From contig CARUQW010000012.1 of NCBI GenBank assembly GCA_949077355.1, positions 28,120 through 34,333 of the forward strand: DNA of 6,214 nt, given 5' to 3'. The position numbers and the translations under genes were made by a program. A model generated the notes under the pieces. It was given only the letters and a program-made list of their open reading frames with translations. It had not been told where the DNA came from and searched no databases. This DNA comes from an uncultured Clostridia bacterium (GTDB lineage Bacteria > Bacillota > Clostridia > TANB77 > CAG-508). This document shows positions 1 to 6,171 of this stretch, piece after piece (position 1 is the stretch's first letter; the number at the start of each line of letters is the position of its first letter).

Positions 1-760
1 TTTTTTCCATCTTACTCCAATTAATAATAGATGCATTGGATATAATAGCATTTGGTATATTAACTACTGAATTTTCAAAAGTTCTAACTCTTGTACTTCG
101 AAAAGTAATATCTTCTACGGTTCCTTCAAATGTATCTACTTGAATCCAGTCTCCTACAACAAATGGTTTATCTAAGAGTACTACTACCCCAGCAAATAGG
201 TTTTTAGCAGTATCTTGTGCTGCTAAGGTAAAAATCACTCCTCCAATTCCTAGCCCTGCTACCAATCCATTTAAATTGACTCCTAATGCTGTAATCACAA
301 TAAAGCCTGCAATAACATAAATAACTACTCGAATAATTTTGAGAGCAAAGTCAAACATAGAGTCTTGTACTTCTCCAGTCGTCTTCTCCTTTATTTTTTT
401 GTATAACGAAGATTTTGGTGTAAAACTTGTTGCCAATCCTTTTGCAAATGCAATGGTACTGATTATTACAAATGCTTTATAGGCAACTAGCATAATCTCC
501 GTAGTTATATTTAGTGGTTCTTTTAAAAATACAATCGCTAAATAAAATCCTAAAATGATAAAAAATACTTTTAGCGGACTATAAAAAGCACTTTCTCTTA
601 TGTTTTTGGCTTTCTTTTCTTTTATTTTAAACATTCTAATAATGATATATGAAATTGTACCACTAAAAATTCTAAAAAATAAAATAATTCCAACTGCTAT
701 TAATATATCAATAATTTGTACTGCACTTATTTTTTCTATAAATACTATAATTTGATGCAT
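1..760 (-). CDS. MscS-family mechanosensitive ion channel, C-terminus cut off by window edge
   Basis: This gene encodes a small-conductance mechanosensitive channel protein of the inner membrane. The family forms heptamers that open under membrane tension to release solutes during hypo-osmotic shock. The first 253 residues are visible, starting MHQIIVFIEK; the rest lies beyond position 1. Hydrophobic segments lie at about residues 14-33, 60-80, 88-108 and 141-160. They are followed by the hallmark glycine/alanine-rich pore helix at about 163-195, containing GLVAGLGIGGVIFTLAAQD and NLFAGVVVLLDKPF. The start of the beta domain follows (GDWIQVDTFEGTVEDITFRSTRVRT, then the conserved IPNA at about 235-238). 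The ATG at 758-760 is chosen because a GAGGG Shine-Dalgarno precedes it by about 5 bases and no membrane segment is lost. It lies 34 bases after rpoD on the same strand with no visible terminator between, so it is probably cotranscribed. The family assignment is secure; the specific paralogue is not. Confidence 0.93.
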   Translation of the reverse strand, partial: MHQIIVFIEKISAVQIIDILIAVGIILFFRIFSGTISYIIIRMFKIKEKKAKNIRESAFYSPLKVFFIILGFYLAIVFLKEPLNITTEIMLVAYKAFVIISTIAFAKGLATSFTPKSSLYKKIKEKTTGEVQDSMFDFALKIIRVVIYVIAGFIVITALGVNLNGLVAGLGIGGVIFTLAAQDTAKNLFAGVVVLLDKPFVVGDWIQVDTFEGTVEDITFRSTRVRTFENSVVNIPNAIISNASIINWSKMEK

Positions 761-765
761 TTTAT

Positions 766-770
766 CCCTC
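766..770 (-). promoter_or_regulatory. Ribosome binding site of the MscS-family gene
   Basis: Read on the minus strand, GAGGG is followed by ATAAA and then the ATG at 758-760. The 5-base spacing supports this start and shows that the gene has its own translation signal within the presumed dnaG-rpoD operon. Confidence 0.6.
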
Positions 771-794
771 TTCTTCCTCTGCATTTTCCAATTT

Positions 795-2078
795 TTAGCC
801 CATATAATCACGTAACTTCTTACTTCTACTAGGATGTCTTAGCTTTCTCAAAGCTTTTGCTTCAATTTGTCTGATTCTTTCACGCGTTACCTCAAACTCA
901 CGACCAACTTCCTCTAATGTTCTAGCCTTTCCATCTTCTAAACCAAATCTTAATTTTAAAACTTTTGCTTCTCTTGGTGTCAATGTATTCATAACATCTT
1001 CTAATTGTTCTTTTAATAAAGTATATGCTGCTGAATCATGTGGAGCTGGGCTATCATCATCTTGAATAAAATCTCCTAAGTGACTATCATCTTCTTCTCC
1101 TATTGGTGTTTCTAAAGATACAGGGTCTTGTGCTATTTTTTGGATTTCCATTACTTTTTCAACTGGTATTTCCATCTCTGCTGCTATTTCCTCTGGGCTT
1201 GGTTCTCTTCCTAATTGTTGTAATAAATGTCTAGAAGTTCTAATTAATTTATTAATTGTTTCTACCATGTGTACAGGAATTCTTATTGTTCTTGCTTGGT
1301 CTGCAATAGCTCTTGTAATTGCTTGTCTAATCCACCAAGTTGCATACGTACTAAATTTAAATCCTTTTGTATAGTCAAATTTTTCAACTGCTTTGATTAA
1401 TCCCATATTTCCTTCCTGGATTAAATCTAGAAATAACATTCCTCTACCTACATATTTTTTAGCAATACTTACTACCAATCTTAAATTTGACTCTGCTAAT
1501 TCTTGTTTTGCTTCTTCATCACCATCTAGAATTCTTTTGGCTAAATCTAATTCTTGTTCAAAGTTCAAAAGTGGTATTCTTCCAATTTCTCTTAAATACA
1601 TTCTAACGGGGTCATCTACATTAATACCTTCATAACTCGTATCGGTTATTTCATCTAATTTTAGTTCTTCTACTTCTTTTAAATCTTCAATATCAGGTTC
1701 TTCATCTAAATCATCTGCTAATAGGTCTACTCCCAACTCTTCAAAAGCATCAAATACTTGGTCAATTTGCTCTGGATTAACATCATCTAATTCGGTGGCT
1801 AAATCTCCATAGGTTATTTGACCTTTTTCTTTTGCTTTTTTTAAAATGCTATTTACTTTTTCTTCTTTTAATTTATCTTCTTGTTCGTTATCTTTCTCTG
1901 TTTCTGTGTTCTCTTCTTGTTTTTTTTCTATCTTCTTTTTAGCTACTTTTCTAGCTTCCTCTATTTTTTCTGACTTTTGTTTTTTGATTGTCTTTTTTTG
2001 TTCTTCTGTTTGTTTTTCTACATCTTCTTTCTTCGGCATTTTTACTTCTTTTTCTAATTCTTCCTTCTTCTTTGTCAT
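795..2078 (-). CDS. rpoD: RNA polymerase primary sigma factor RpoD/SigA
   Basis: This is the housekeeping sigma-70 factor, which directs RNA polymerase to -35/-10 promoters. It has 427 residues, and all conserved regions are present. Region 1.1 is at about 71-125 and region 1.2 at about 155-187 (DDPVRMYLREIGRIPLL). Regions 2.1-2.4 span about 194-265, with the RpoD signature FLDLIQEGNMGLIKAVEKFD and the melting/-10 helix FSTYATWWIRQAITRAIADQ. Region 3 starts at about 266 (RTIRIPVHM), and the 3.2 finger GDFIQDDDSPAP is at 335-346. Region 4.2, the -35-binding helix-turn-helix, is at about 387-414 (TLEEVGREFEVTRERIRQIE). The first ~70 residues are an added Lys/Glu-rich stretch, so the protein is longer than typical Bacillota SigA proteins of roughly 370 residues. 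The ATG start is backed by a strong GGGGAGG 9 bases upstream, which makes the extension likely real. It lies 38 bases after dnaG, the usual Bacillota pairing, and ends in TAA. Confidence 0.98.
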   Translation of the reverse strand: MTKKKEELEKEVKMPKKEDVEKQTEEQKKTIKKQKSEKIEEARKVAKKKIEKKQEENTETEKDNEQEDKLKEEKVNSILKKAKEKGQITYGDLATELDDVNPEQIDQVFDAFEELGVDLLADDLDEEPDIEDLKEVEELKLDEITDTSYEGINVDDPVRMYLREIGRIPLLNFEQELDLAKRILDGDEEAKQELAESNLRLVVSIAKKYVGRGMLFLDLIQEGNMGLIKAVEKFDYTKGFKFSTYATWWIRQAITRAIADQARTIRIPVHMVETINKLIRTSRHLLQQLGREPSPEEIAAEMEIPVEKVMEIQKIAQDPVSLETPIGEEDDSHLGDFIQDDDSPAPHDSAAYTLLKEQLEDVMNTLTPREAKVLKLRFGLEDGKARTLEEVGREFEVTRERIRQIEAKALRKLRHPSRSKKLRDYMG

Positions 2079-2087
2079 CTTTTACTT

Positions 2088-2094
2088 CCTCCCC
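2088..2094 (-). promoter_or_regulatory. Strong ribosome binding site of rpoD
   Basis: On the minus strand GGGGAGG lies 9 bases before the ATG at 2076-2078. It decides the start: the alternative Met14 (MPKKED) lacks a comparable site, so the Lys/Glu-rich N-terminus is probably translated. Confidence 0.75.
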
Positions 2095-2116
2095 ACTCAA
2101 GGCAAACTAACCTCTA

Positions 2117-3901
2117 CTACTTAATTTTAGCTAATCGAATAATGATCTCACTTAATTCTTTTTCTAAATTCTTTTTTTGATCAGCTTCCAAATTATTTTT
2201 CTCTAATAATTCTAAAATTTCAAATTTACGATGATTTAACTTGTCCTTTTCATAGCTTTGCATAATATCATCAATTGCTTTTTCTATATCATTAATTTCA
2301 TAATCATCTGCCATAATTGCTGTAATGTGATTTTGTTCTTCCTCTTCTAATGTATCAATTATGCCATTTATATTACTATTTCCTTTTTCCAATTCTTCAT
2401 ACAATTTTTGAACAATTCTTTGATTAATTTTGTCTTTAAAATCATCAATTTGAATATTCTGTTTCATGATTTGAAATACATTAATATCTCCTGTTAATAA
2501 AATCGATAAAATTGTATTTTCTCTTCTTTTTATTGCTTCTGGTATTTCTTTTTCTTCTGGATTTTTGTGATGAATCACTGGTTTCGCTTTTTCCAAAACT
2601 TTCGCACTTTTAGTTCCTGCATAAGCTAGTTTGTTTACTTCTGCATAAATAGCTTCTTTTGATATATCATATTCTCTTGCAATTTTTTCAATATATACTT
2701 CTTTTTCTATATTGTTATCCACTTTTGCTATTAATTTCGCTATTTCATTTAAAAATTTAATTTTATCATTGACAACTTCTAGATTTAAATTTCGTTTTAA
2801 TATTTTTACTTTAAATTCAATAACAGAAAGCGCTTTTTCAACCAAATTATTAAATCTGGCATTTCCATATTTAATAATATATTCATCTGGGTCTTTTGCT
2901 CCTTCCATTTGCAAAATTCTAAGGTCACATCCCATATCTTGTAAAATGTCTAGCGCCCTCATTTTCGCCATCAATCCTGCTTCATCTGAATCAAAACTTA
3001 AAATTATTTTTTCCGAATTTTTTCTTAATAACCATCCTTGTTGTTGTGTCAAAGCTGTTCCTAATGGTGCTACTACATTGGTTATCCCTCTTTGATGAAG
3101 TGATATAACATCCATATATCCTTCTACTATTAAAAGCTGCTTCGTATCTCCTTTTTTAGCAACATTTAATCCAAATAAATTTCTTCCTTTACTGTAAACA
3201 ACATTTTCAGGAGAATTAATATATTTGGGTTTAGAATCATCTAACACCCTTCCTCCAAATGCAATTACTCTTCCTCGTGCATCACAAATTGGAAACATTA
3301 ACCTATTTCGATATCGATCTATGTATTGCCCTCTATCGTTTTTATTCACTAGGCCTGACTCTAAAATTTCTGGTTCTTCAAATCCTTGTTTTTTTAATTC
3401 TTGGTACAATTCATTGAATTTCCCTGAAAATCCAATTTGGAAAGATTGCAATGTTTCATTGGTTAGTTTCCTTTTTTTAATGTATTCTTGTGCTATTTTG
3501 GATTCTGGTTGATATAAGTTTTGATGATAATAATTAGCAGCAAATTCATTTACTTTATATACTTTTGCTTTCAATAATTCTCTAGCAGAATCGCCATTAC
3601 TTTCTAACGTTGGTAATTGTATATTAGATCTTTCTGCCAATGTTTGTACCGCTTCTACAAAGTTAATGCCTTCAATTTTTGTTAAAAATGTAAATACATT
3701 TCCTCCTACGCCACAACCAAAGCAATGAAATATTTGCTTATCTGGTGATACGGAAAAAGATGGGGATTTTTCATTATGAAATGGACATAGTCCAAAGAAA
3801 TTTCTTCCACTTCTTTTTAAATGCACATATTGTGATATGATATCTACAATATCATTGGTTTGTCTTACTTCATCTATAATCTCATCACTATAACGTTGCA
3901 T
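2117..3901 (-). CDS. dnaG: DNA primase DnaG
   Basis: DnaG makes the short RNA primers for lagging-strand synthesis, working at the fork with the replicative helicase. From the ATG it has 594 residues, a normal length. The CHC2 zinc-binding domain is N-terminal, with ligands C39, H42, C60 and C63 (CPFH...HCFGC). The polymerase core includes the basic motif RYRNRLMFPICDARGRVIAF at about 197-216. The Toprim domain shows LLIVEGYMDV (E260), the metal-binding DSD at 304-306 in ILSFDSDEAG, and DPDE at 338-341. From about 455 the charged helical C-terminus fits the helicase-interaction domain; this part is inferred from position. The frame is open upstream to a TTG seven codons earlier (3920-3922). 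I chose the ATG at 3899-3901 because it has a GTGAGGG site and gives the family-typical N-terminus MQRYSDEIIDEVR. It is the first gene of the presumed dnaG-rpoD-channel operon and ends in TAG. Confidence 0.98.
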   Translation of the reverse strand: MQRYSDEIIDEVRQTNDIVDIISQYVHLKRSGRNFFGLCPFHNEKSPSFSVSPDKQIFHCFGCGVGGNVFTFLTKIEGINFVEAVQTLAERSNIQLPTLESNGDSARELLKAKVYKVNEFAANYYHQNLYQPESKIAQEYIKKRKLTNETLQSFQIGFSGKFNELYQELKKQGFEEPEILESGLVNKNDRGQYIDRYRNRLMFPICDARGRVIAFGGRVLDDSKPKYINSPENVVYSKGRNLFGLNVAKKGDTKQLLIVEGYMDVISLHQRGITNVVAPLGTALTQQQGWLLRKNSEKIILSFDSDEAGLMAKMRALDILQDMGCDLRILQMEGAKDPDEYIIKYGNARFNNLVEKALSVIEFKVKILKRNLNLEVVNDKIKFLNEIAKLIAKVDNNIEKEVYIEKIAREYDISKEAIYAEVNKLAYAGTKSAKVLEKAKPVIHHKNPEEKEIPEAIKRRENTILSILLTGDINVFQIMKQNIQIDDFKDKINQRIVQKLYEELEKGNSNINGIIDTLEEEEQNHITAIMADDYEINDIEKAIDDIMQSYEKDKLNHRKFEILELLEKNNLEADQKKNLEKELSEIIIRLAKIK

Positions 3902-3905
3902 TTTT

Positions 3906-3912
3906 CCCTCAC
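3906..3912 (-). promoter_or_regulatory. Ribosome binding site of dnaG
   Basis: Read on the minus strand, GTGAGGG lies 4 bases before the ATG at 3899-3901, and its GAGG core is 5 bases away. The upstream TTG at 3920-3922 is preceded only by A/T-rich sequence (GAAATATA) without a purine-rich site, so this element settles the start. Confidence 0.6.
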
Positions 3913-3945
3913 TTTCTCTCAATATATTTCAAATTAACATACATA

Positions 3946-3974
3946 ATTATATTATTCGACGTATTTTACATAAA
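3946..3974 (-). promoter_or_regulatory. Candidate sigma-A promoter for the dnaG-rpoD operon
   Basis: On the minus strand a perfect TATAAT (3951 down to 3946) is preceded, with a 17-base spacer, by TTTATG (3974 down to 3969), which matches three of six bases of TTGACA. Transcription would start near 3939 and give a leader of about 38 bases before the dnaG ATG. The whole spacer is A/T-rich, so chance -10 matches are expected. Confidence 0.42.
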
Positions 3975-4026
3975 TCCTTCTTTGATAGGTATTTTTTTTA
4001 CATTTCATTTTCAATATTGACATAAC

Positions 4027-4055
4027 TTGACTTTTATAGTAAATCCATGTAAAAT
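4027..4055 (+). promoter_or_regulatory. Candidate sigma-A promoter for the TPR-like gene
   Basis: TTGACT (4027-4032) and TAAAAT (4050-4055) are separated by exactly 17 bases; each matches five of six consensus bases. Transcription would start near 4062, giving a leader of about 63 bases. A second -35-like TTGACA sits 10 bases upstream (4017-4022), and the -10 box it would pair with (TAAATC) is poorer. Confidence 0.6.
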
Positions 4056-4078
4056 ATTGCCATACAACTATTTTATCT

Positions 4079-4099
4079 AAATTATGATTTTCATAATTT
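4079..4099. repeat. 9-bp inverted repeat in the leader of the TPR-like gene, possible operator
   Basis: AAATTATGA (4079-4087) and TCATAATTT (4091-4099) are perfect reverse complements separated by TTT. The repeat lies about 17 to 38 bases downstream of the predicted transcription start and 12 bases before the Shine-Dalgarno. As RNA the stem is A/U-rich and weak, so a protein-binding operator is more plausible than a structural RNA element. In such an A/T-rich spacer it could also be chance. Confidence 0.4.
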
Positions 4100-4111
4100 T
4101 AACAAATTTAG

Positions 4112-4118
4112 AAAGGAG
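4112..4118 (+). promoter_or_regulatory. Strong ribosome binding site of the TPR-like gene
   Basis: AAAGGAG lies 6 bases before the ATG at 4125. This near-consensus site at ideal spacing supports both the start codon and the reality of the gene. Confidence 0.8.
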
Positions 4119-4124
4119 ACTTTT

Positions 4125-5279
4125 ATGAATAGCAAAAAAAATCGGATAGAAGATAAAAATGCAAATACAATAAATATTGTCACAACTTTTACCGATCAAG
4201 AATGGAATTTTATATTCTATGCAGAATTCTTTAAATTATGTGGTATTTTCCCAGGTAAAAATCTTACTTTTCCAAGCACAATACCTCACTTTAGACGTCC
4301 TTGCCAGTTAGAAATCACAAAAAATCGGCAGTGGAAAAAGGGTTGCAATGAATTGGCATTATTATCTTATGCCATTCAAGATGTGTATGGTGAAAGTAAC
4401 ACAGCAAGAGAACTTCTTATTCTTGCTGAAATATACTGCAAACATGATTTGTTACACGCTTGTACTTTTGAAGAATTTCCGTATTATAAAACAAAACAAC
4501 GTCTTTATGATACTTTGACAAAATTCGAAAATGCCTATCAAGAATTTGAAAATCTAAAAAAGAAAGAAGGTTATCATTTACAATTTTTTAAGATAAGTTG
4601 TCAGACAAAAATCAATTTTTTACTTGGTCAACTTCGCATAAAAAAGAGGTTTGATGGTATGAGTTTATTTATTTGTGCTAAAAATTTATCATTAAACTAT
4701 CCACCTTATTCCCCTTATGGTTTGATTTTAGGAGGAATTATATTTGATCAAGATTTAAACTATCTAATTAATAGTGAAAATGTCTATAAATATATCCTAA
4801 AAAATTTTCATCTTAATCCATTATTAGCATCGTATGTCTTTACTCGATTAGGAAGATTTTATAACAGAATTCTTCATGAAAACGAAATCTCGTTACTCTA
4901 TTTTAAGAAAGCTATTAAATTAGCAGAACAACCTTATGCTTCTTTCAAATATGCTGCCCTCACTATGGATAAAGCTTATATAGCGCCAGTAGATCCTGAT
5001 GAAATAGAACCTCGTGAAATAAAACAGGCTCGCTATATTTTTAAAAAATTTATCTTGAAGCTATTACAAAATAAAAATTTATCTCCTATTCAATTGGAGT
5101 ATCTGGTAACTTCTTGCAAAATTCTGAAAGAAACTTATGAAGTCTATCTGAATAGCAATTTTCCTTTCTACGAAGAACTTACTAAATATGTTGATAACAA
5201 TGAATTTTTTGATTATTTTTTTGGTAGTGATTCACAAGCAGAGAAAGAAAATTTAAAGAAACATTTTAATTTCATTTAA
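4125..5279 (+). CDS. Hypothetical protein, mostly helical with a TPR-like repeat
   Basis: I do not recognise this 384-residue protein. It is well supported as a gene, with a near-consensus promoter, a strong Shine-Dalgarno, a long frame and an intrinsic terminator 7 bases after the stop. It has no signal peptide or clear membrane segment and looks cytosolic. The start is polar (MNSKKNRIEDKN), and the rest reads as successive amphipathic helices. The clearest repeat is at about 236-270: LGRFYN followed by NEISLLYFKKAIKLAEQP, which fits the TPR pattern (LG..Y, then small residue...F..A, then P) with one extra residue. Helical pairs at about 75-108 and 124-145 could be more degenerate units. Eight cysteines (39, 60, 74, 105, 113, 159, 184, 331) are spread out without a CxxC motif. 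No catalytic motif or helix-turn-helix is evident. It is divergent from dnaG and convergent with the alarmone synthetase, so it is a single-gene unit. A scaffold or peptide-binding role is only a guess from the fold. Confidence 0.85.
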   Translation: MNSKKNRIEDKNANTINIVTTFTDQEWNFIFYAEFFKLCGIFPGKNLTFPSTIPHFRRPCQLEITKNRQWKKGCNELALLSYAIQDVYGESNTARELLILAEIYCKHDLLHACTFEEFPYYKTKQRLYDTLTKFENAYQEFENLKKKEGYHLQFFKISCQTKINFLLGQLRIKKRFDGMSLFICAKNLSLNYPPYSPYGLILGGIIFDQDLNYLINSENVYKYILKNFHLNPLLASYVFTRLGRFYNRILHENEISLLYFKKAIKLAEQPYASFKYAALTMDKAYIAPVDPDEIEPREIKQARYIFKKFILKLLQNKNLSPIQLEYLVTSCKILKETYEVYLNSNFPFYEELTKYVDNNEFFDYFFGSDSQAEKENLKKHFNFI

Positions 5280-5285
5280 GTTCTC

Positions 5286-5323
5286 AAGAAGTGGTATTCT
5301 AAAATTGAATACCACTTCTTTTT
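5286..5323 (+). terminator. Intrinsic terminator of the TPR-like gene, between convergent genes
   Basis: A perfect 14-bp stem (5286-5299 with 5307-5320) closes a 7-base loop and runs straight into TTTTT (5319-5323). It starts 7 bases after the stop of the plus-strand gene. The same stem lies 9 bases after the stop of the minus-strand alarmone synthetase, but in that direction the stem is followed by GAGAA rather than a T-run. It should therefore work less well for the minus strand. Confidence 0.88.
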
Positions 5324-5328
5324 ATCCT

Positions 5329-5988
5329 TTAATTTAAAAGCATCATTTTATTATCTAATTTGTTAATAATTTTGGCACAATTGACCCATTCTTTTGCTTC
5401 CTGTTTACTAATTTCTTCTTCTGGCTTATATTTTACCTTATGTTCCAAGGTAGCCCAAAAATCCATGGCAATAGTTCGAATTTGAATTTCCACTTTTACA
5501 TAAACATTTTGGCTTGATAGTGTAATAGGAACTTCAGCAATGAGATGATAACTAGAATAGCCACTTTTCTTAGGATGTGTTATATAGTCTTTTTCTTTCA
5601 AAATATTTATCCCTGGTAACTTTTGTATTAAATCTTTAATGGAAAATATGTCCTTCTTCAACGGGCATACCACTCGAATTCCTGCAATATCGTTAATATG
5701 TTCAATCATATCCTTATAAGTAAAACAGATTTCCCTTTTTTTCATTTTTTTCGTAATACTATCTGGTGTTTTAATTCTAGTATCAATATGGTCAATTAAA
5801 TCATAATGATAAAATATCTTAAATTCATCTTTTAGTATTTCCATTTTTGTTTCTAATTCCTTAATTGCTACTGAATAGATAAACATCAATTTCTGAAATG
5901 TCTCATCCTCTACTTGTACTTCTTGATTATAATCCACAAAATTTTCGACTTTTATTAATTGATTTGTTTTTTTATTTTTCAATTTCAT
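5329..5988 (-). CDS. Small alarmone synthetase, GTP pyrophosphokinase (RelA/SpoT synthetase domain)
   Basis: This protein transfers pyrophosphate from ATP to GDP or GTP to make the stringent-response alarmone (p)ppGpp. At 219 residues it consists of the synthetase domain alone. There is no HD hydrolase domain and no TGS/ACT regulatory part, as in the small synthetases RelP/YwaC and RelQ/YjbM. Recognised motifs in order are DTRIKTPDSITKKMKKR (69-85, ATP-binding basic segment), INDIAGIRVVC (98-108, with the likely metal-binding D100), DYITHPKKSGYSSYHLI (134-150, the G-loop), and VEIQIRTIAMDFWATLEHKV (166-185, with catalytic E167). All key residues appear intact, so it should be active. The ATG start has an AGAGGTG site somewhat upstream. 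It appears monocistronic and converges on the TPR-like gene. No candidate antitoxin gene is visible beside it, so an ordinary synthetase is more likely than a toxSAS toxin. I cannot tell RelP from RelQ by eye. Confidence 0.95.
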   Translation of the reverse strand: MKLKNKKTNQLIKVENFVDYNQEVQVEDETFQKLMFIYSVAIKELETKMEILKDEFKIFYHYDLIDHIDTRIKTPDSITKKMKKREICFTYKDMIEHINDIAGIRVVCPLKKDIFSIKDLIQKLPGINILKEKDYITHPKKSGYSSYHLIAEVPITLSSQNVYVKVEIQIRTIAMDFWATLEHKVKYKPEEEISKQEAKEWVNCAKIINKLDNKMMLLN

Positions 5989-6001
5989 TTAGGTTTTACA
6001 C

Positions 6002-6008
6002 CTCTCTT
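6002..6008 (-). promoter_or_regulatory. Ribosome binding site of the alarmone synthetase gene
   Basis: On the minus strand AGAGGTG lies about 13 bases before the ATG (5986-5988) when measured from its 3' end. This is longer than usual, though the wider AAAGAGGTG matches the 16S rRNA tail well. No better start codon lies closer. Confidence 0.5.
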
Positions 6009-6015
6009 TGTATCT

Positions 6016-6021
6016 ATTATA
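6016..6021 (-). promoter_or_regulatory. Candidate -10 box of the alarmone synthetase gene
   Basis: The minus strand reads TATAAT here, a perfect -10 hexamer. At 17 bases upstream the sequence is CAATAA, a poor -35, and there is no TGn extension. If used, transcription would start near 6009 and give a leader of only about 21 bases. A weak -35 would fit a weakly expressed or activator-dependent gene, but this is inferred. Confidence 0.35.
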
Positions 6022-6103
6022 TGCTTGATGTTATCGTTTTATTGTTATGATTTAATATCTTTTTTGTGTTTTTTTCGTGAATGGTATTAGAGGGATGTTC
6101 CTT

Positions 6104-6171
6104 AAAAGTTGCCGCTGGTTCCGAGGTTAAGTTGTCGCTGGTTCCGGGTTAAGTTGCCGTTGGTTCCGGGG
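6104..6171. repeat. Three tandem copies of a 22-23 base GC-rich unit
   Basis: Three adjacent units lie at 6104-6126, 6127-6148 and 6149-6171. They share the core GTTGCCGCTGGTTCCG with one or two substitutions each (GTTGTCGCTGG in the second, GTTGCCGTTGG in the third) and end in GAGG, GGG and GGGG. The second and third begin with TTAA, and another TTAA follows the last. Their G+C content is well above that of the neighbouring sequence. Clusters of similar short repeats occur near the ends of some insertion sequences, for example the IS21 family, but I cannot assign a family. Confidence 0.8.

Noticed and set aside
1393..1635. Plus-strand open frame of 80 codons inside rpoD
   Set aside because: It is fully antisense to the conserved core of rpoD, has no ribosome site and resembles no family.
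1846..2124. Plus-strand open frame of 92 codons rich in Ser/Phe
   Set aside because: It is the complement of the Lys/Glu-rich start of rpoD; its apparent hydrophobicity follows from the TTC/TTT complement of GAA/AAA codons.
2712..3095. Plus-strand open frame of 127 codons inside dnaG
   Set aside because: It is antisense to the primase Toprim and linker region, which is clearly coding on the minus strand, and it has no supporting signals.
3225..3512. Plus-strand open frame of 95 codons inside dnaG
   Set aside because: It is antisense to the primase core motif region, with no ribosome site or recognisable product.
3902..4124. Riboswitch or small RNA in the divergent spacer
   Set aside because: The spacer is uniformly A/T-rich, with only one weak 9-bp hairpin and no conserved-looking riboswitch core.
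5329..5988. toxSAS toxin-antitoxin module
   Set aside because: No small antitoxin gene lies on either side within the window, and the motifs are those of an ordinary (p)ppGpp synthetase. Sequence to the right of 6214 was not available.
6104..6171. CRISPR array
   Set aside because: The 22-23 base units abut each other with no unique spacers, and no cas gene is visible.
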